From Aquificales bacterium (lineage in GTDB: Bacteria > Aquificota > Aquificia > Aquificales > QOAS01): DNA of 6,923 bases. The number at the start of each line of letters is the position of its first letter. Position 1 is the first letter of the stretch. Below the pieces are notes generated by a model. That model made no database searches and was not told the DNA's origin. It worked only from the letters and a program-made list of their open reading frames with translations. Both the position numbers and the translations under genes were made by a program. The stretch is from the NCBI GenBank assembly GCA_027035985.1, contig JALVTI010000109.1, positions 1 to 6,923 on the forward strand, read 5' to 3'. This document shows, piece by piece, positions 1-5,790 of the stretch.

Positions 1-101
1 TAAACATTCTTAGAGTGGGAGCAAAGCTCCTAAAACTTAGTTTCTACAACAGCTTAAAAGTTTTGTTTGTAAAGCTGTGCAATCCGAGAAGGTTTAAGCT
101 A

Positions 102-215
102 ATGGAGTTTTTCTATAAGGTATCCCCTGAGTCCCTAACAATAAGGATAGGGGGTAGTAGGCAAGGTTTAAACCTTGCAGGGGTGGACGGAGAAAGGGTT
201 TTTGCTATCAATTGA
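102..215 (+). CDS. Possible small ORF, unrecognised (37 aa)
   Basis: A 37-codon frame opens at an ATG about 9 nt after an AAGG that could serve as a weak ribosome site, and ends at TGA. The product begins MEFFYKV and ends GERVFAIN. The frame stays open upstream to a GTG at 15, but that part looks less protein-like. I recognise no family. Its DNA contains an 18-bp perfect palindrome (161-178), and its last codons overlap the left arm of a local hairpin (188-198) in the leader of the Rep1 gene, so the stretch may be regulatory rather than coding. It may also be a gene remnant. Confidence 0.25.
   Translation: MEFFYKVSPESLTIRIGGSRQGLNLAGVDGERVFAIN
161..178. repeat. 18-bp perfect palindrome upstream of Rep1
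   Basis: GCAAGGTTTAAACCTTGC is fully self-complementary. The half-site AAGGTTTAA also occurs alone at 90-98. Placed 76 bp before the Rep1 start codon, it could be an operator for a dimeric regulator, possibly Rep1 itself, or a recombination site. Only the symmetry is observed; the role is inferred. Confidence 0.6.
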
Positions 216-246
216 AACATTTCTTCAAGTTTTTGCCCTTTCTCCG
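188..246 (+). promoter_or_regulatory. Leader hairpin arms before Rep1
   Basis: CGGAGAAAGGG at 188-198 is perfectly complementary to CCCTTTCTCCG at 236-246, giving an 11-bp stem with a 37-nt loop just before the Rep1 start. The right arm lies inside the 22-bp repeat that also pairs with sequence beyond the Rep1 stop codon, so the local and long-range pairings are mutually exclusive. A role as RNA switch or protein site is inference. Confidence 0.45.
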
Positions 247-252
247 TTCCTA
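231..252. repeat. Left arm of 22-bp inverted repeat bracketing Rep1
   Basis: Positions 231-252 are the exact reverse complement of 1785-1806. The arm ends 1 nt before the Rep1 ATG and occupies the place where a Shine-Dalgarno site would be expected; on the plus strand it is pyrimidine-rich (CCCTTTCTCC). I saw no clear target duplication outside the two arms. Confidence 0.8.
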
Positions 253-253
253 A

Positions 254-1777
254 ATGGCTGACAAAAAAAGAGAAAATGAATTTTTGGTAAGAATGGCAAG
301 GGAATTGAAAGTTAAAGAACCAAATGTGTTGATAGAGGCGAAGCAAAAATTTACGAAAGAAGAGGCTTTGCTTTGGCTTTGGAGTATAGCAAAGGCTAAA
401 TTCTTTTCCGATGTAGATGGTAGGAAACTATGCGAAAAAGAAGTGGAGGAAAGAAAGGAGAAAAAGGAGACCATTTACGCCTATACGGTTATCAACTTAG
501 AAGAGTTAAAAAATAGATTTCCCGAAGTGATAACTTCCCGAAAATTGGCTTATTACCGAAAAATTCTCAAAGGGATGGAAGAAAAGATAGCGTTTGAGGT
601 AAATTTAGAACGATATTTGCAAGTTTTAGAGGAAACGGGTTTTGAATATCTAAAGGAAAAGTTAAGAATTCCTAAAAACGCTAAATATCATTCTATTGCG
701 ACAATTATGTCGGTTTCCTTAATGGACGAGGGAAATACTTTGCAAATAGTTTTTACTCCTTATGTAGTTCCGCTATTGCTTGTTTTAAAAAAATGGTTTA
801 CTTTGCATAATTTGGACGAAATATTTGTTTTAAATAGCAGATATTCGATAATTCTTTACAGACTCTGCAAGGAAAAAAATGCGTTTGGGGAAACTTTTAC
901 AATCTCAACCGAAGAATTAAAAGGAATTTTTAATACGGAAAAAATTGCAACAGGAGATTTTATACGAAGAGTTTTAAAACCAGCGGTAGAAGAGTTAAAC
1001 GAAAAAACCTCTCTAAAAGTTTCCTATAAACCTATTAGAAGAGGGAGAGGCGGAAAAATCGTTGCTTTTGAGTTTAAGATTAGAGAAATTCCTAAATTAC
1101 CAGAAATTAAGGATATAATCGACCTCGAAAAACTTAGGGATATTCTGTCTCTAATTGAAATAGACGGGGAAAACGAAAACGAATTATCGAAATTTCAAGA
1201 CTTGGGTATCGAAATAGAGCAAAAAGAAGAAGAAAATACGGAGGAGTTTAAAATTGAAAAAAGGGCTTATAGGCTTTTAAGTCTTAAGAGGTTAAATCCC
1301 GCCGTAGCTATTTGGTATTTACTGCATTTTCCCAAGGAAAAACATAAAGAAATTTGGTTGGAATTAACCAAAATCGATTTGAGCAAAGAAATAAAATACC
1401 CCGAAAAGTTTTTAGAGAAACAAATAGAAAATAGGGATAAGGGTTGGGATTTTCTCCTAAAAGAGCAAACACAAAAGCTAATAGTCGATAGTTTAAAAGA
1501 ATTAGTTAAACCTTATATCGAATACCTTAGGGATAGGCAAAGAAGAAGGGAGATAGAAAGTGTAACAAAGGAAATAAAGGAAATAGGTTTAAATCTATCC
1601 ACCGATGAAAAGCTTAAGGTTAAGAAAAAGATTGAAGAAGAATTTAATTGGAATGGTAGGGTTACTGATTTAGTTAAAAAACTCTACATAAAAAAGGATT
1701 TGGAGGGATTGAAGAGGATTTTAGAGATTTTTCAAAGTATTTATGTCGATAATTTGTTTGAAGATTTCGGATTTTGA
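254..1777 (+). CDS. Rep_3-type replication initiator, Rep1 (507 aa)
   Basis: This is probably a plasmid replication initiator that binds origin DNA through two winged-helix domains, as Rep_3 (RepB/RepE/pi-like) proteins do. The N-terminal signature is PNVLIEAKQKFTKEEA (about residues 24-39). The second winged helix starts near F167 (FTPYVVPLL) and includes the YSIILYRL segment at about 197-204. An acidic linker (about 300-335) follows, then a C-terminal region of about 160 residues that is not part of the classical family, with RLNPAVAIW at 346-354 and KYPEKFLE at 381-388. Rep2 (3075-4415) has the same order and motifs, so the two are paralogues. The gene is clearly more AT-rich than Rep2 and its neighbours. 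A TAA directly precedes the ATG, no ribosome site is visible, and a 22-bp inverted repeat brackets the gene. The family call is firm; whether it still initiates replication here is unknown, since no iterons adjoin it. Confidence 0.85.
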   Translation: MADKKRENEFLVRMARELKVKEPNVLIEAKQKFTKEEALLWLWSIAKAKFFSDVDGRKLCEKEVEERKEKKETIYAYTVINLEELKNRFPEVITSRKLAYYRKILKGMEEKIAFEVNLERYLQVLEETGFEYLKEKLRIPKNAKYHSIATIMSVSLMDEGNTLQIVFTPYVVPLLLVLKKWFTLHNLDEIFVLNSRYSIILYRLCKEKNAFGETFTISTEELKGIFNTEKIATGDFIRRVLKPAVEELNEKTSLKVSYKPIRRGRGGKIVAFEFKIREIPKLPEIKDIIDLEKLRDILSLIEIDGENENELSKFQDLGIEIEQKEEENTEEFKIEKRAYRLLSLKRLNPAVAIWYLLHFPKEKHKEIWLELTKIDLSKEIKYPEKFLEKQIENRDKGWDFLLKEQTQKLIVDSLKELVKPYIEYLRDRQRRREIESVTKEIKEIGLNLSTDEKLKVKKKIEEEFNWNGRVTDLVKKLYIKKDLEGLKRILEIFQSIYVDNLFEDFGF

Positions 1778-1784
1778 AAGGCGG

Positions 1785-1806
1785 TAGGAACGGAGAAAGG
1801 GCAAAA
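1785..1806. repeat. Right arm of 22-bp inverted repeat bracketing Rep1
   Basis: This is the exact reverse complement of 231-252 and begins 7 nt after the Rep1 stop codon. It contains CGGAGAAAGGG, also present in direct orientation at 188-198, and a shorter 9-bp inverted copy (CCTTTCTCC) lies at 2608-2616. Confidence 0.8.
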
Positions 1807-2091
1807 TTTCGAGAAAAAGCGGAATAGCTCTATCTATATCGCTTAGAAAAAGGAAACGGGAATATTTAGAGGAATTATTAAGTTCTGGAGCTCAGATAAG
1901 GCAGGTAGAGATAGTTTTCTAAAAGGTTTCTAAAGTGGGCTAAATCCAAAAGGAGCTTTCTAACTTTTTGTTTTCTCTCTTTGCCAACTATTCTTATGGA
2001 AAGAACTCGTTTAACCAAGGGCATTTTTAACTTTTACTTATTTATTTTACTTCTAAAATTCCTTTAGTTTATGCGGAAATTAATTATATCA
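1807..2091. other. Gene-free stretch after Rep1
   Basis: I see no gene with a usual start codon here. A 38-codon plus-strand frame (1806-1922) reads like a basic peptide (LRKRKREYLEELLSSGAQIR) but could begin only at ATT or ATA. It might be a remnant of a DNA-binding protein. After its stop, another frame stays open to about 2070 with no good start. The stretch from 2020 to 2090 is strongly AT-rich. No terminator-like stem with a T run was found. Confidence 0.4.
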
Positions 2092-2293
2092 TCAATTGAA
2101 ACAAAGTTTTAAATTTTTCGCAATTTTGCATACTATATCCGCTCCCAATACCTCTTCGGGAACATACTTGAGAACTTCCGAATATTCCCCCGCAAAGAGG
2201 TCTCTTATGAGTAGCTCTTTCATAGTCGGGTCTAAGTCCAATTTGGCTATTTCTCCTATTGTGCGGTAAGACCATTTTCAACTTCCCCCTCAT
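2092..2293 (-). pseudogene. Small unrecognised gene with +1 frameshift (about 66 aa if restored)
   Basis: On the minus strand an ATG (2293-2291) has a strong ribosome site, GGAGG at 2306-2302, 8 nt away. The opening MRGKLK is followed by an A4 run (2278-2275). In the starting frame the product becomes Arg/Cys/Gly-rich and unlike a normal protein. Dropping one A gives a coherent acidic, helical sequence: WSYRTIGEIAKLDLDPTM, then KELLIRDLFAGEYSEVLKYV and PEEVLGADIV, ending AKNLKLCFN with TGA at 2094-2092. Codon choice in that frame matches the other genes. I read this as one 66-aa gene broken by an extra A; a sequencing error or programmed +1 shift would look the same. I do not recognise the family. 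It is divergent from the origin region that follows on the plus strand. Confidence 0.6.
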
Positions 2294-2301
2294 CTTTCCT
2301 C

Positions 2302-2306
2302 CCTCC
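2302..2306 (-). promoter_or_regulatory. Ribosome binding site of the small minus-strand gene
   Basis: The minus strand reads GGAGG with an 8-nt spacer to the ATG at 2293. A second overlapping GGAGG lies 4 nt from the ATG. This decides the start and argues that the gene was once expressed. Confidence 0.65.
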
Positions 2307-2660
2307 TTTGGTTTGTTTTAGAGGTAATGAGGCAAGTTAAAACCCAAAAATTTCAAGAACCTTTAAAGGGAGCCTCACTTTTTCCGCCTCATTTTTGCCC
2401 TCCTATTATTAATTAACGAAAAAGGAGGGTGGTTTCTGACTTAAAGCCTCCTTAAATGTGTTAGTAGCAACCTCCCCTAATCTCTCCACTAACACTACCT
2501 TGCCAATCACAAATGTCAAGCATGAATGTCAAGTTTCGGAACTGTTTAATTTTCAGATGTTTTAGGTATCCATTTAGGGGAGTGTTTAAAGGTAGTGGGT
2601 CTTTTCTCCTTTCTCCCTAAATTATCTCTCTAAATTCGGAGAGAAAGCTAATCTGTTTTT
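2307..2660. other. Origin-side intergenic region with nested inverted repeats
   Basis: No gene is supported. Several complementary pairs can be seen: GTGTTAGT near 2458 with ACTAACAC at 2488-2495; CTCCCCTAA (2472-2480) with TTAGGGGAG (2574-2582); CACTACCT (2493-2500) with AGGTAGTG (2590-2597); and CCCTCC with GGAGGG around 2399-2428. Together they could fold a transcript or single strand of about 140 nt, for example a copy-control RNA or single-strand origin. That role is inference. Confidence 0.35.
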
Positions 2661-2825
2661 TTCCTCCTCCTCCTCAAGCCTTTTTCGCCTTTTAAAAATT
2701 TTAAAAATTTTTAGAAGAGGAGGAAGATTTTTTAAATATCTTTTTTCTCTATTTTTTTATATTTATTTTTTTATAGGAACTTGACATTCGCTAATCAAGG
2801 TCTGATGCGGTTTTCAGATGTCAAG
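2513..2825. repeat. ATGTCAAG motif family (4 copies)
   Basis: ATGTCAAG occurs at 2513-2520, 2526-2533 and 2818-2825, with an inverted copy (CTTGACAT) at 2780-2787. The second and the inverted copy extend to a 12-bp inverted repeat (2524-2535 and 2778-2789). TTTTCAGATGT is also repeated, at 2550-2560 and 2811-2821. The copies flank the AT-rich tract and stop where the iterons begin, so they may bind a second origin or partition protein. Confidence 0.45.
2691..2776. other. AT-rich tract, probable DNA unwinding element
   Basis: This is the most AT-rich segment of the origin region, with runs of A and T and a symmetric T4A5T4A5T5-like core at about 2691-2712. It is overlapped by inverted arms TTCCTCCTC (2661-2669) and GAGGAGGAA (2717-2725). 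Its place about 55 bp before the iterons matches the usual layout of iteron origins, where the AT-rich part is melted first. Confidence 0.6.
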
Positions 2826-2832
2826 TTTAAAA

Positions 2833-3015
2833 GGTAAGGCCAAATTTCCCACGGGGTAAGGCCAAATTTCCCACAAGGTATAGCCAAAATTCCCACGGGG
2901 TGAGGCCTTTTTTCCCACGGTGAGGCCAAAATTCCCACGAGGTAAGGCCAAAAATCCCACAAGGTAAGGCCTTTTTCCCCACATTTTTGGGGATAGATAA
3001 GGCCTTTTTTCCCAC
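2833..3015 (+). repeat. Iteron array of the replication origin (8 copies)
   Basis: Eight 20-bp directly repeated units start at 2833, 2855, 2877, 2899, 2919, 2941, 2963 and 2996. The consensus is GGTAAGGCC, six mostly A/T bases, then CCCAC. Spacing is 22 bp (two helical turns) except one of 20 and one of 33. The outer boxes are conserved while the six-base centre switches between AAATTT, AAAATT, AAAAAT and TTTTTT types. A ninth truncated unit (GGTAAGGCT, 3017-3025) leads into the Rep2 promoter. Arrays like this next to a Rep_3 gene are initiator binding sites for replication and copy control, so Rep2 is the expected ligand. I saw no perfect DnaA box. Confidence 0.92.
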
Positions 3016-3018
3016 AGG

Positions 3019-3051
3019 TAAGGCTAAAGGCTTAACATTGAGCCTTAAGCC
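3019..3051 (+). promoter_or_regulatory. Iteron-derived inverted repeats, probable Rep2 autoregulatory operator
   Basis: TAAGGCT (3019-3025) is complementary to AGCCTTA (3041-3047), and GGCTTA (3029-3034) to TAAGCC (3046-3051). These are iteron left-box cores arranged as inverted copies across the -35 region of the Rep2 promoter. In well-studied Rep_3 plasmids, Rep dimers repress their own gene through such inverted half-iterons; the same is inferred here. Confidence 0.65.
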
Positions 3052-3065
3052 GTATCTCTTATACT
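3038..3065 (+). promoter_or_regulatory. Rep2 promoter
   Basis: A -35-like TTGAGC (3038-3043) and a -10-like TATACT (3060-3065) are separated by 16 bp. Transcription would begin at about 3072, within a few bases of the ATG at 3075. With no Shine-Dalgarno site in sight, the mRNA would be leaderless or nearly so. Confidence 0.55.
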
Positions 3066-3074
3066 AAGAAGTAG

Positions 3075-4415
3075 ATGGGGGAAAAAGGTCTAAAGCTGAT
3101 AGTGAGGAAGGCGAACGATTTGGTAGAGGCGAAGAGCAGTTTGACGGTGGCTGAAAGGAAGGCGATGGCTGTTGCGATAGCGTTTATAAAGGGATTGGAC
3201 GGCTCCCAAGCGGTGGCGGAAATAGAGTTTGAAACCCTAAAGAAGGTATTGGAAAAAGATGGGGAGATAAAGGTAGATAGGGATTTTCGAAAGGAGCTAA
3301 GAAAGGTTTTGCATAGGTTAAAGAGCAAAAAGGAGCTGGCACTTATAGAAATCCCTAAGAAGAATTTAGTCGTTTGGTTAAGGGAAAACGGCAAAGAGGA
3401 ATGGATAGAGCGGTTGGGTTTAGCGGAAAGCGAAAAAGGCTATGTCATTTGCGGGGTCATAGACGACATATCCGTATCTCCCGATAAGGGAAAAATAGAA
3501 ATCCGCTTTAACCGGTTTATAACTCCTCTGGTTTTGGAGCTAAAGAGGAGATATACCACCTACGAGCTTAAATACATAATGCTCTTAGACCGCAAGCATT
3601 CGACCGCCCTTTACGAGTTGTTTAAGAAGAACGAAAAACTCGGAAAGTTCAAAATAGAGTTTTCCCGCCTAAGGGAGATTTTGGGAGTAGCGGATAAGCC
3701 TACCTATAAGGTTTGGAATGATTTTTGGAAGAAAATCCTAAAGCCTTCCATAGAGGAGATAAACGAAAAGACCGATATAGAGGTGAAAGTGGAGACCCAA
3801 AAGGGAGCCTACGGGAGGGTTGAAGCCCTCGTTTTCACCATTAAGAATAAGCGGAAACACCACTCCTCCATCTTGGAAGTCGTTAAACAGCTCGCCGAGG
3901 ATAAAGCCTTAGAGGTATCTCCCAAAGAGTTAGCCGAAGTCCTTTTATCCCTTGAGAGGCTTAATCCCGCAACGGCTCTATGGTTTATGCTCCATTATCC
4001 GGAGGGAGAACCGAGACTTTACGCTTGGGAGCATATTAAAATGACGGAGCAAAATGCAAAGATAAAGTATCCCGACAGATACCTCGAAAGTCTGATAAGG
4101 GATAAAGACGAAAGTCTCGATTGGCTCTTAGACCAAAGGACTAAGGATACTATCAAAGAGGAACTTAAAAAATTGGTTGAAAAGGGAGAGAAAGGGGAAA
4201 AGCCCCAAACCGACCGGGAGATGGAAAAACTCCTTAACAGGCTCGAAGAGATTAAACCCCTTGTTCGCCTCTACTACGACCAAATAGCGCAGTATTTCGG
4301 AACCGACAACTTAAGGGAGTTTTTAAACGACCTAATCGAAAAGGGAGACAAAGAAAGGCTTGAGGAGTTTATCGCTTTTGTCGAAACCTTGGAAAAAGCT
4401 CCGTCCTTAAATTAA
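3075..4415 (+). CDS. Rep_3-type replication initiator, Rep2 (446 aa)
   Basis: This is the probable initiator of the adjacent iteron origin. It opens with a typical Rep_3 start, VRKANDLVEAKSSLTVAERK (about residues 10-29), matching the family's conserved first winged helix. The second winged helix runs from about F145 (FNRFITPLVLEL) through YTTYELKYIMLLDRKHSTALYEL (about 159-181) to about 255. A C-terminal extension of some 190 residues follows, with RLNPATALW at 295-303 and KYPDRYLE at 331-338, shared with Rep1, then a charged, probably coiled segment (about 360-400). Classical Rep_3 proteins are usually 230-330 aa, so the tail is extra. The start is fixed by the promoter only 9 nt upstream; no ribosome site is visible. 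Iteron half-sites in the promoter suggest autorepression. It is followed 20 bp later by the 4436 gene, probably co-transcribed. Family assignment is confident; the tail's role is unknown. Confidence 0.92.
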   Translation: MGEKGLKLIVRKANDLVEAKSSLTVAERKAMAVAIAFIKGLDGSQAVAEIEFETLKKVLEKDGEIKVDRDFRKELRKVLHRLKSKKELALIEIPKKNLVVWLRENGKEEWIERLGLAESEKGYVICGVIDDISVSPDKGKIEIRFNRFITPLVLELKRRYTTYELKYIMLLDRKHSTALYELFKKNEKLGKFKIEFSRLREILGVADKPTYKVWNDFWKKILKPSIEEINEKTDIEVKVETQKGAYGRVEALVFTIKNKRKHHSSILEVVKQLAEDKALEVSPKELAEVLLSLERLNPATALWFMLHYPEGEPRLYAWEHIKMTEQNAKIKYPDRYLESLIRDKDESLDWLLDQRTKDTIKEELKKLVEKGEKGEKPQTDREMEKLLNRLEEIKPLVRLYYDQIAQYFGTDNLREFLNDLIEKGDKERLEEFIAFVETLEKAPSLN

Positions 4416-4435
4416 AACCAAAGGGAGGTTTAAAA

Positions 4436-5251
4436 ATGAAGTTCAAAGGCGTTGACCTAACCCCCCTGATGGGTATCGGTGGCTGGGCTATCGATGTGAT
4501 TGAAAAAGCTATTCCCGATAGGGTTGCTTATACTTTAGTGGAAAACTACAAGGCTTGGTTTTTGTGGGATTTTTATCCTACGGCGTTTTTGGGGCCTCAC
4601 ATAATCGTTATAAATCTCTTTCCCGAAGAGAGGTTAAACCCCGAATTGGCACAAGAGGTCATTATTCGTCCGTGGGTAGAGGCAAGGTTCGAAAGGTTTG
4701 TTCTATCTATGATTTGGTGGTTCAGGCTTTGGGAAACCTTAGAGGCGAAGAATTTAGAGGAGCTGGTGCGGGGTATTGTGGAGGATTACCGGGTAGAAAA
4801 GCAAATGGAAATAAAAATTCCTCTGCTATGGCACTATCAGGGAGAAAGTTTGGATAAAGGTCTATATACCTTCTTTACCTATGAAACGGCAGAGGGAGAA
4901 CCGCTAAAACCCGTCCGGTTAGACAAGGTTTTGATGGCTATGGGAGAACCCCTAAAGGAAGCTCCTCCCGAAATTAAAAAGGAAAAATGGGATTGGAAAA
5001 CCTTTGTTTTGATAGGAGAAAAAGGTAAGGAAACCGACGGTCATAGAACCTTGCCTATGCCGGCATTTATAGGGAATGTGCTTAGCGTTGACGAAGCTCC
5101 GAGGGTAAGGGAAATACTTTTGGGAGACATTGCGACTTTAACCGAAGAAAATCCGCAATACCTAAAGGGTGTGGAGCTACTGCTAATGGGAACCAAATGG
5201 CACGGAAGATTATTGGAACTAAAAGAGGAGATAGGAATGGTAAAAGTTTAG
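4436..5251 (+). CDS. Unrecognised Trp-rich protein in the Rep2 operon (271 aa)
   Basis: I do not recognise this family. The start is well supported: GGGAGG at 4423-4428 lies 7 nt before the ATG. The gene begins 20 bp after Rep2 without a terminator, so the two are likely co-transcribed and this protein may serve replication or copy control. The protein has no signal peptide and no clear membrane segment. Its first 100 residues are rich in aromatic residues and hydrophobic strands (WFLWDFYP, HIIVINLFP), followed by an amphipathic helix rich in Trp and Phe (FVLSMIWWFRLWETL) and an acidic/basic helix. The second half contains KWDWKTFVLIGEKGKETDGH and ends in a charged helix. An ERLNPELA segment (about residues 64-71) recalls the RLNP motif of the Reps, but over too short a length to mean homology. 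Its stop is 2 bp from that of the convergent gene. Confidence 0.8.
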   Translation: MKFKGVDLTPLMGIGGWAIDVIEKAIPDRVAYTLVENYKAWFLWDFYPTAFLGPHIIVINLFPEERLNPELAQEVIIRPWVEARFERFVLSMIWWFRLWETLEAKNLEELVRGIVEDYRVEKQMEIKIPLLWHYQGESLDKGLYTFFTYETAEGEPLKPVRLDKVLMAMGEPLKEAPPEIKKEKWDWKTFVLIGEKGKETDGHRTLPMPAFIGNVLSVDEAPRVREILLGDIATLTEENPQYLKGVELLLMGTKWHGRLLELKEEIGMVKV

Positions 5252-5253
5252 GA

Positions 5254-5736
5254 TTAATAAAACGGAAAATATTGGGTTTTGGTTTTAGGTCGCCTTTGCA
5301 GTCCTTGAATGGCTCCTCCGACGGCACCTTTAAGTCCTCCCATTAGCATATCTTTCGTAGAGGCTCCTCTATTCGGTTGCTCTTTAATCAAAGGCTCATA
5401 ATCTCTTTGATGCACCCAAGATTGGAAACCGCTATCTAAGAATTCGACGAGAGCGTGGGAGCCTTCGGTTTTTAGAAGTCTTGCGGTTCTATGGCCTACC
5501 TTAACAAGTCTTTCGGTGTTGGTAGCGCCGACGGCGGTGGTTTCGATGGAGGAGATGGCGCTTTGACCGGCCATTTGGACGCCTTGGATAAAGCCTCTGG
5601 CGCCTCCGAAGAAGACGCTCCCGGCGGTAAGAGCCATATCTTTTAGAGCCTGAAAGGCTTGAGCGCCTTCTATGATTGACATACGGATACCCTGAATGGT
5701 GTAGCGACCTATGAAAACTATCGTTCCCGTTCCCAA
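5254..5736 (-). CDS. Unrecognised Gly/Ala-rich small protein, GC3-rich (160 aa)
   Basis: Coding character is strong: third positions are mostly C or G (GCC, ACC, GGC, ATC, GTC) through the middle of the frame, unlike the neighbouring genes. The product opens with a hydrophobic stretch (GTGTIVFIG), continues with Gly/Ala/Ser-rich amphipathic segments (FFGGARGFIQGVQMAGQSAI), a polar middle, and a second Gly-rich helix (MLMGGLKGAVGGAIQGL). A membrane- or virion-associated role would fit, but I recognise no family. The start is uncertain: the TTG at 5736 has no ribosome site, and the frame remains open upstream to a stop at 5799-5797 with plausible protein sequence (ITALPSSYPFVLG), so this may be the 3' part of a longer, rearranged gene. 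An internal ATG at 5682 (MSIIEGAQ), preceded by AGGG, is another option. Confidence 0.6.
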   Translation of the reverse strand: MGTGTIVFIGRYTIQGIRMSIIEGAQAFQALKDMALTAGSVFFGGARGFIQGVQMAGQSAISSIETTAVGATNTERLVKVGHRTARLLKTEGSHALVEFLDSGFQSWVHQRDYEPLIKEQPNRGASTKDMLMGGLKGAVGGAIQGLQRRPKTKTQYFPFY

Positions 5737-5745
5737 TACGAAGGG

Positions 5746-5769
5746 ATAACTGCTCGGAAGAGCAGTTAT
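5746..5769. promoter_or_regulatory. 10-bp perfect hairpin before the minus-strand gene
   Basis: ATAACTGCTC (5746-5755) and GAGCAGTTAT (5760-5769) are perfectly complementary around a GGAA loop. No T run follows on either strand, so it is not a normal intrinsic terminator. On the minus strand it lies 9 nt before the TTG start and could cap the 5' end of that mRNA. Confidence 0.55.
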
Positions 5770-5790
5770 AATAACCCTTTTAAAATTTTT

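Noticed and set aside
207..219. ATTGAAAC, a typical end of CRISPR repeats, at 211-218 and again at 2095-2102
   Set aside because: Only two separated copies, no regular spacers and no further repeat sequence; the similarity is better explained by shared gene ends or chance.
1806..1922. 38-codon plus-strand frame resembling a small basic DNA-binding protein
   Set aside because: It has no ATG, GTG or TTG start; only ATT or ATA could open it. Kept as a possible remnant, not as a gene.
2827..3015. 62-aa minus-strand ORF across the iterons
   Set aside because: Its repeated GKKALTPWEFW-like peptide is just the translation of the iteron array.
2863..3015. TTTCCCACA-like sequences in iterons as DnaA boxes
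   Set aside because: They match only 7 of 9 consensus positions and are part of every iteron, so iteron conservation explains them.
3059..3394. 111-aa minus-strand ORF
   Set aside because: Antisense to the conserved N-terminal domain of Rep2, with no ribosome site and a low-complexity Ser/Phe-rich product.
4555..4857. 100-aa plus-strand ORF
   Set aside because: Lies wholly inside the 271-aa gene in another frame; the outer frame has the ribosome site and better codon use.
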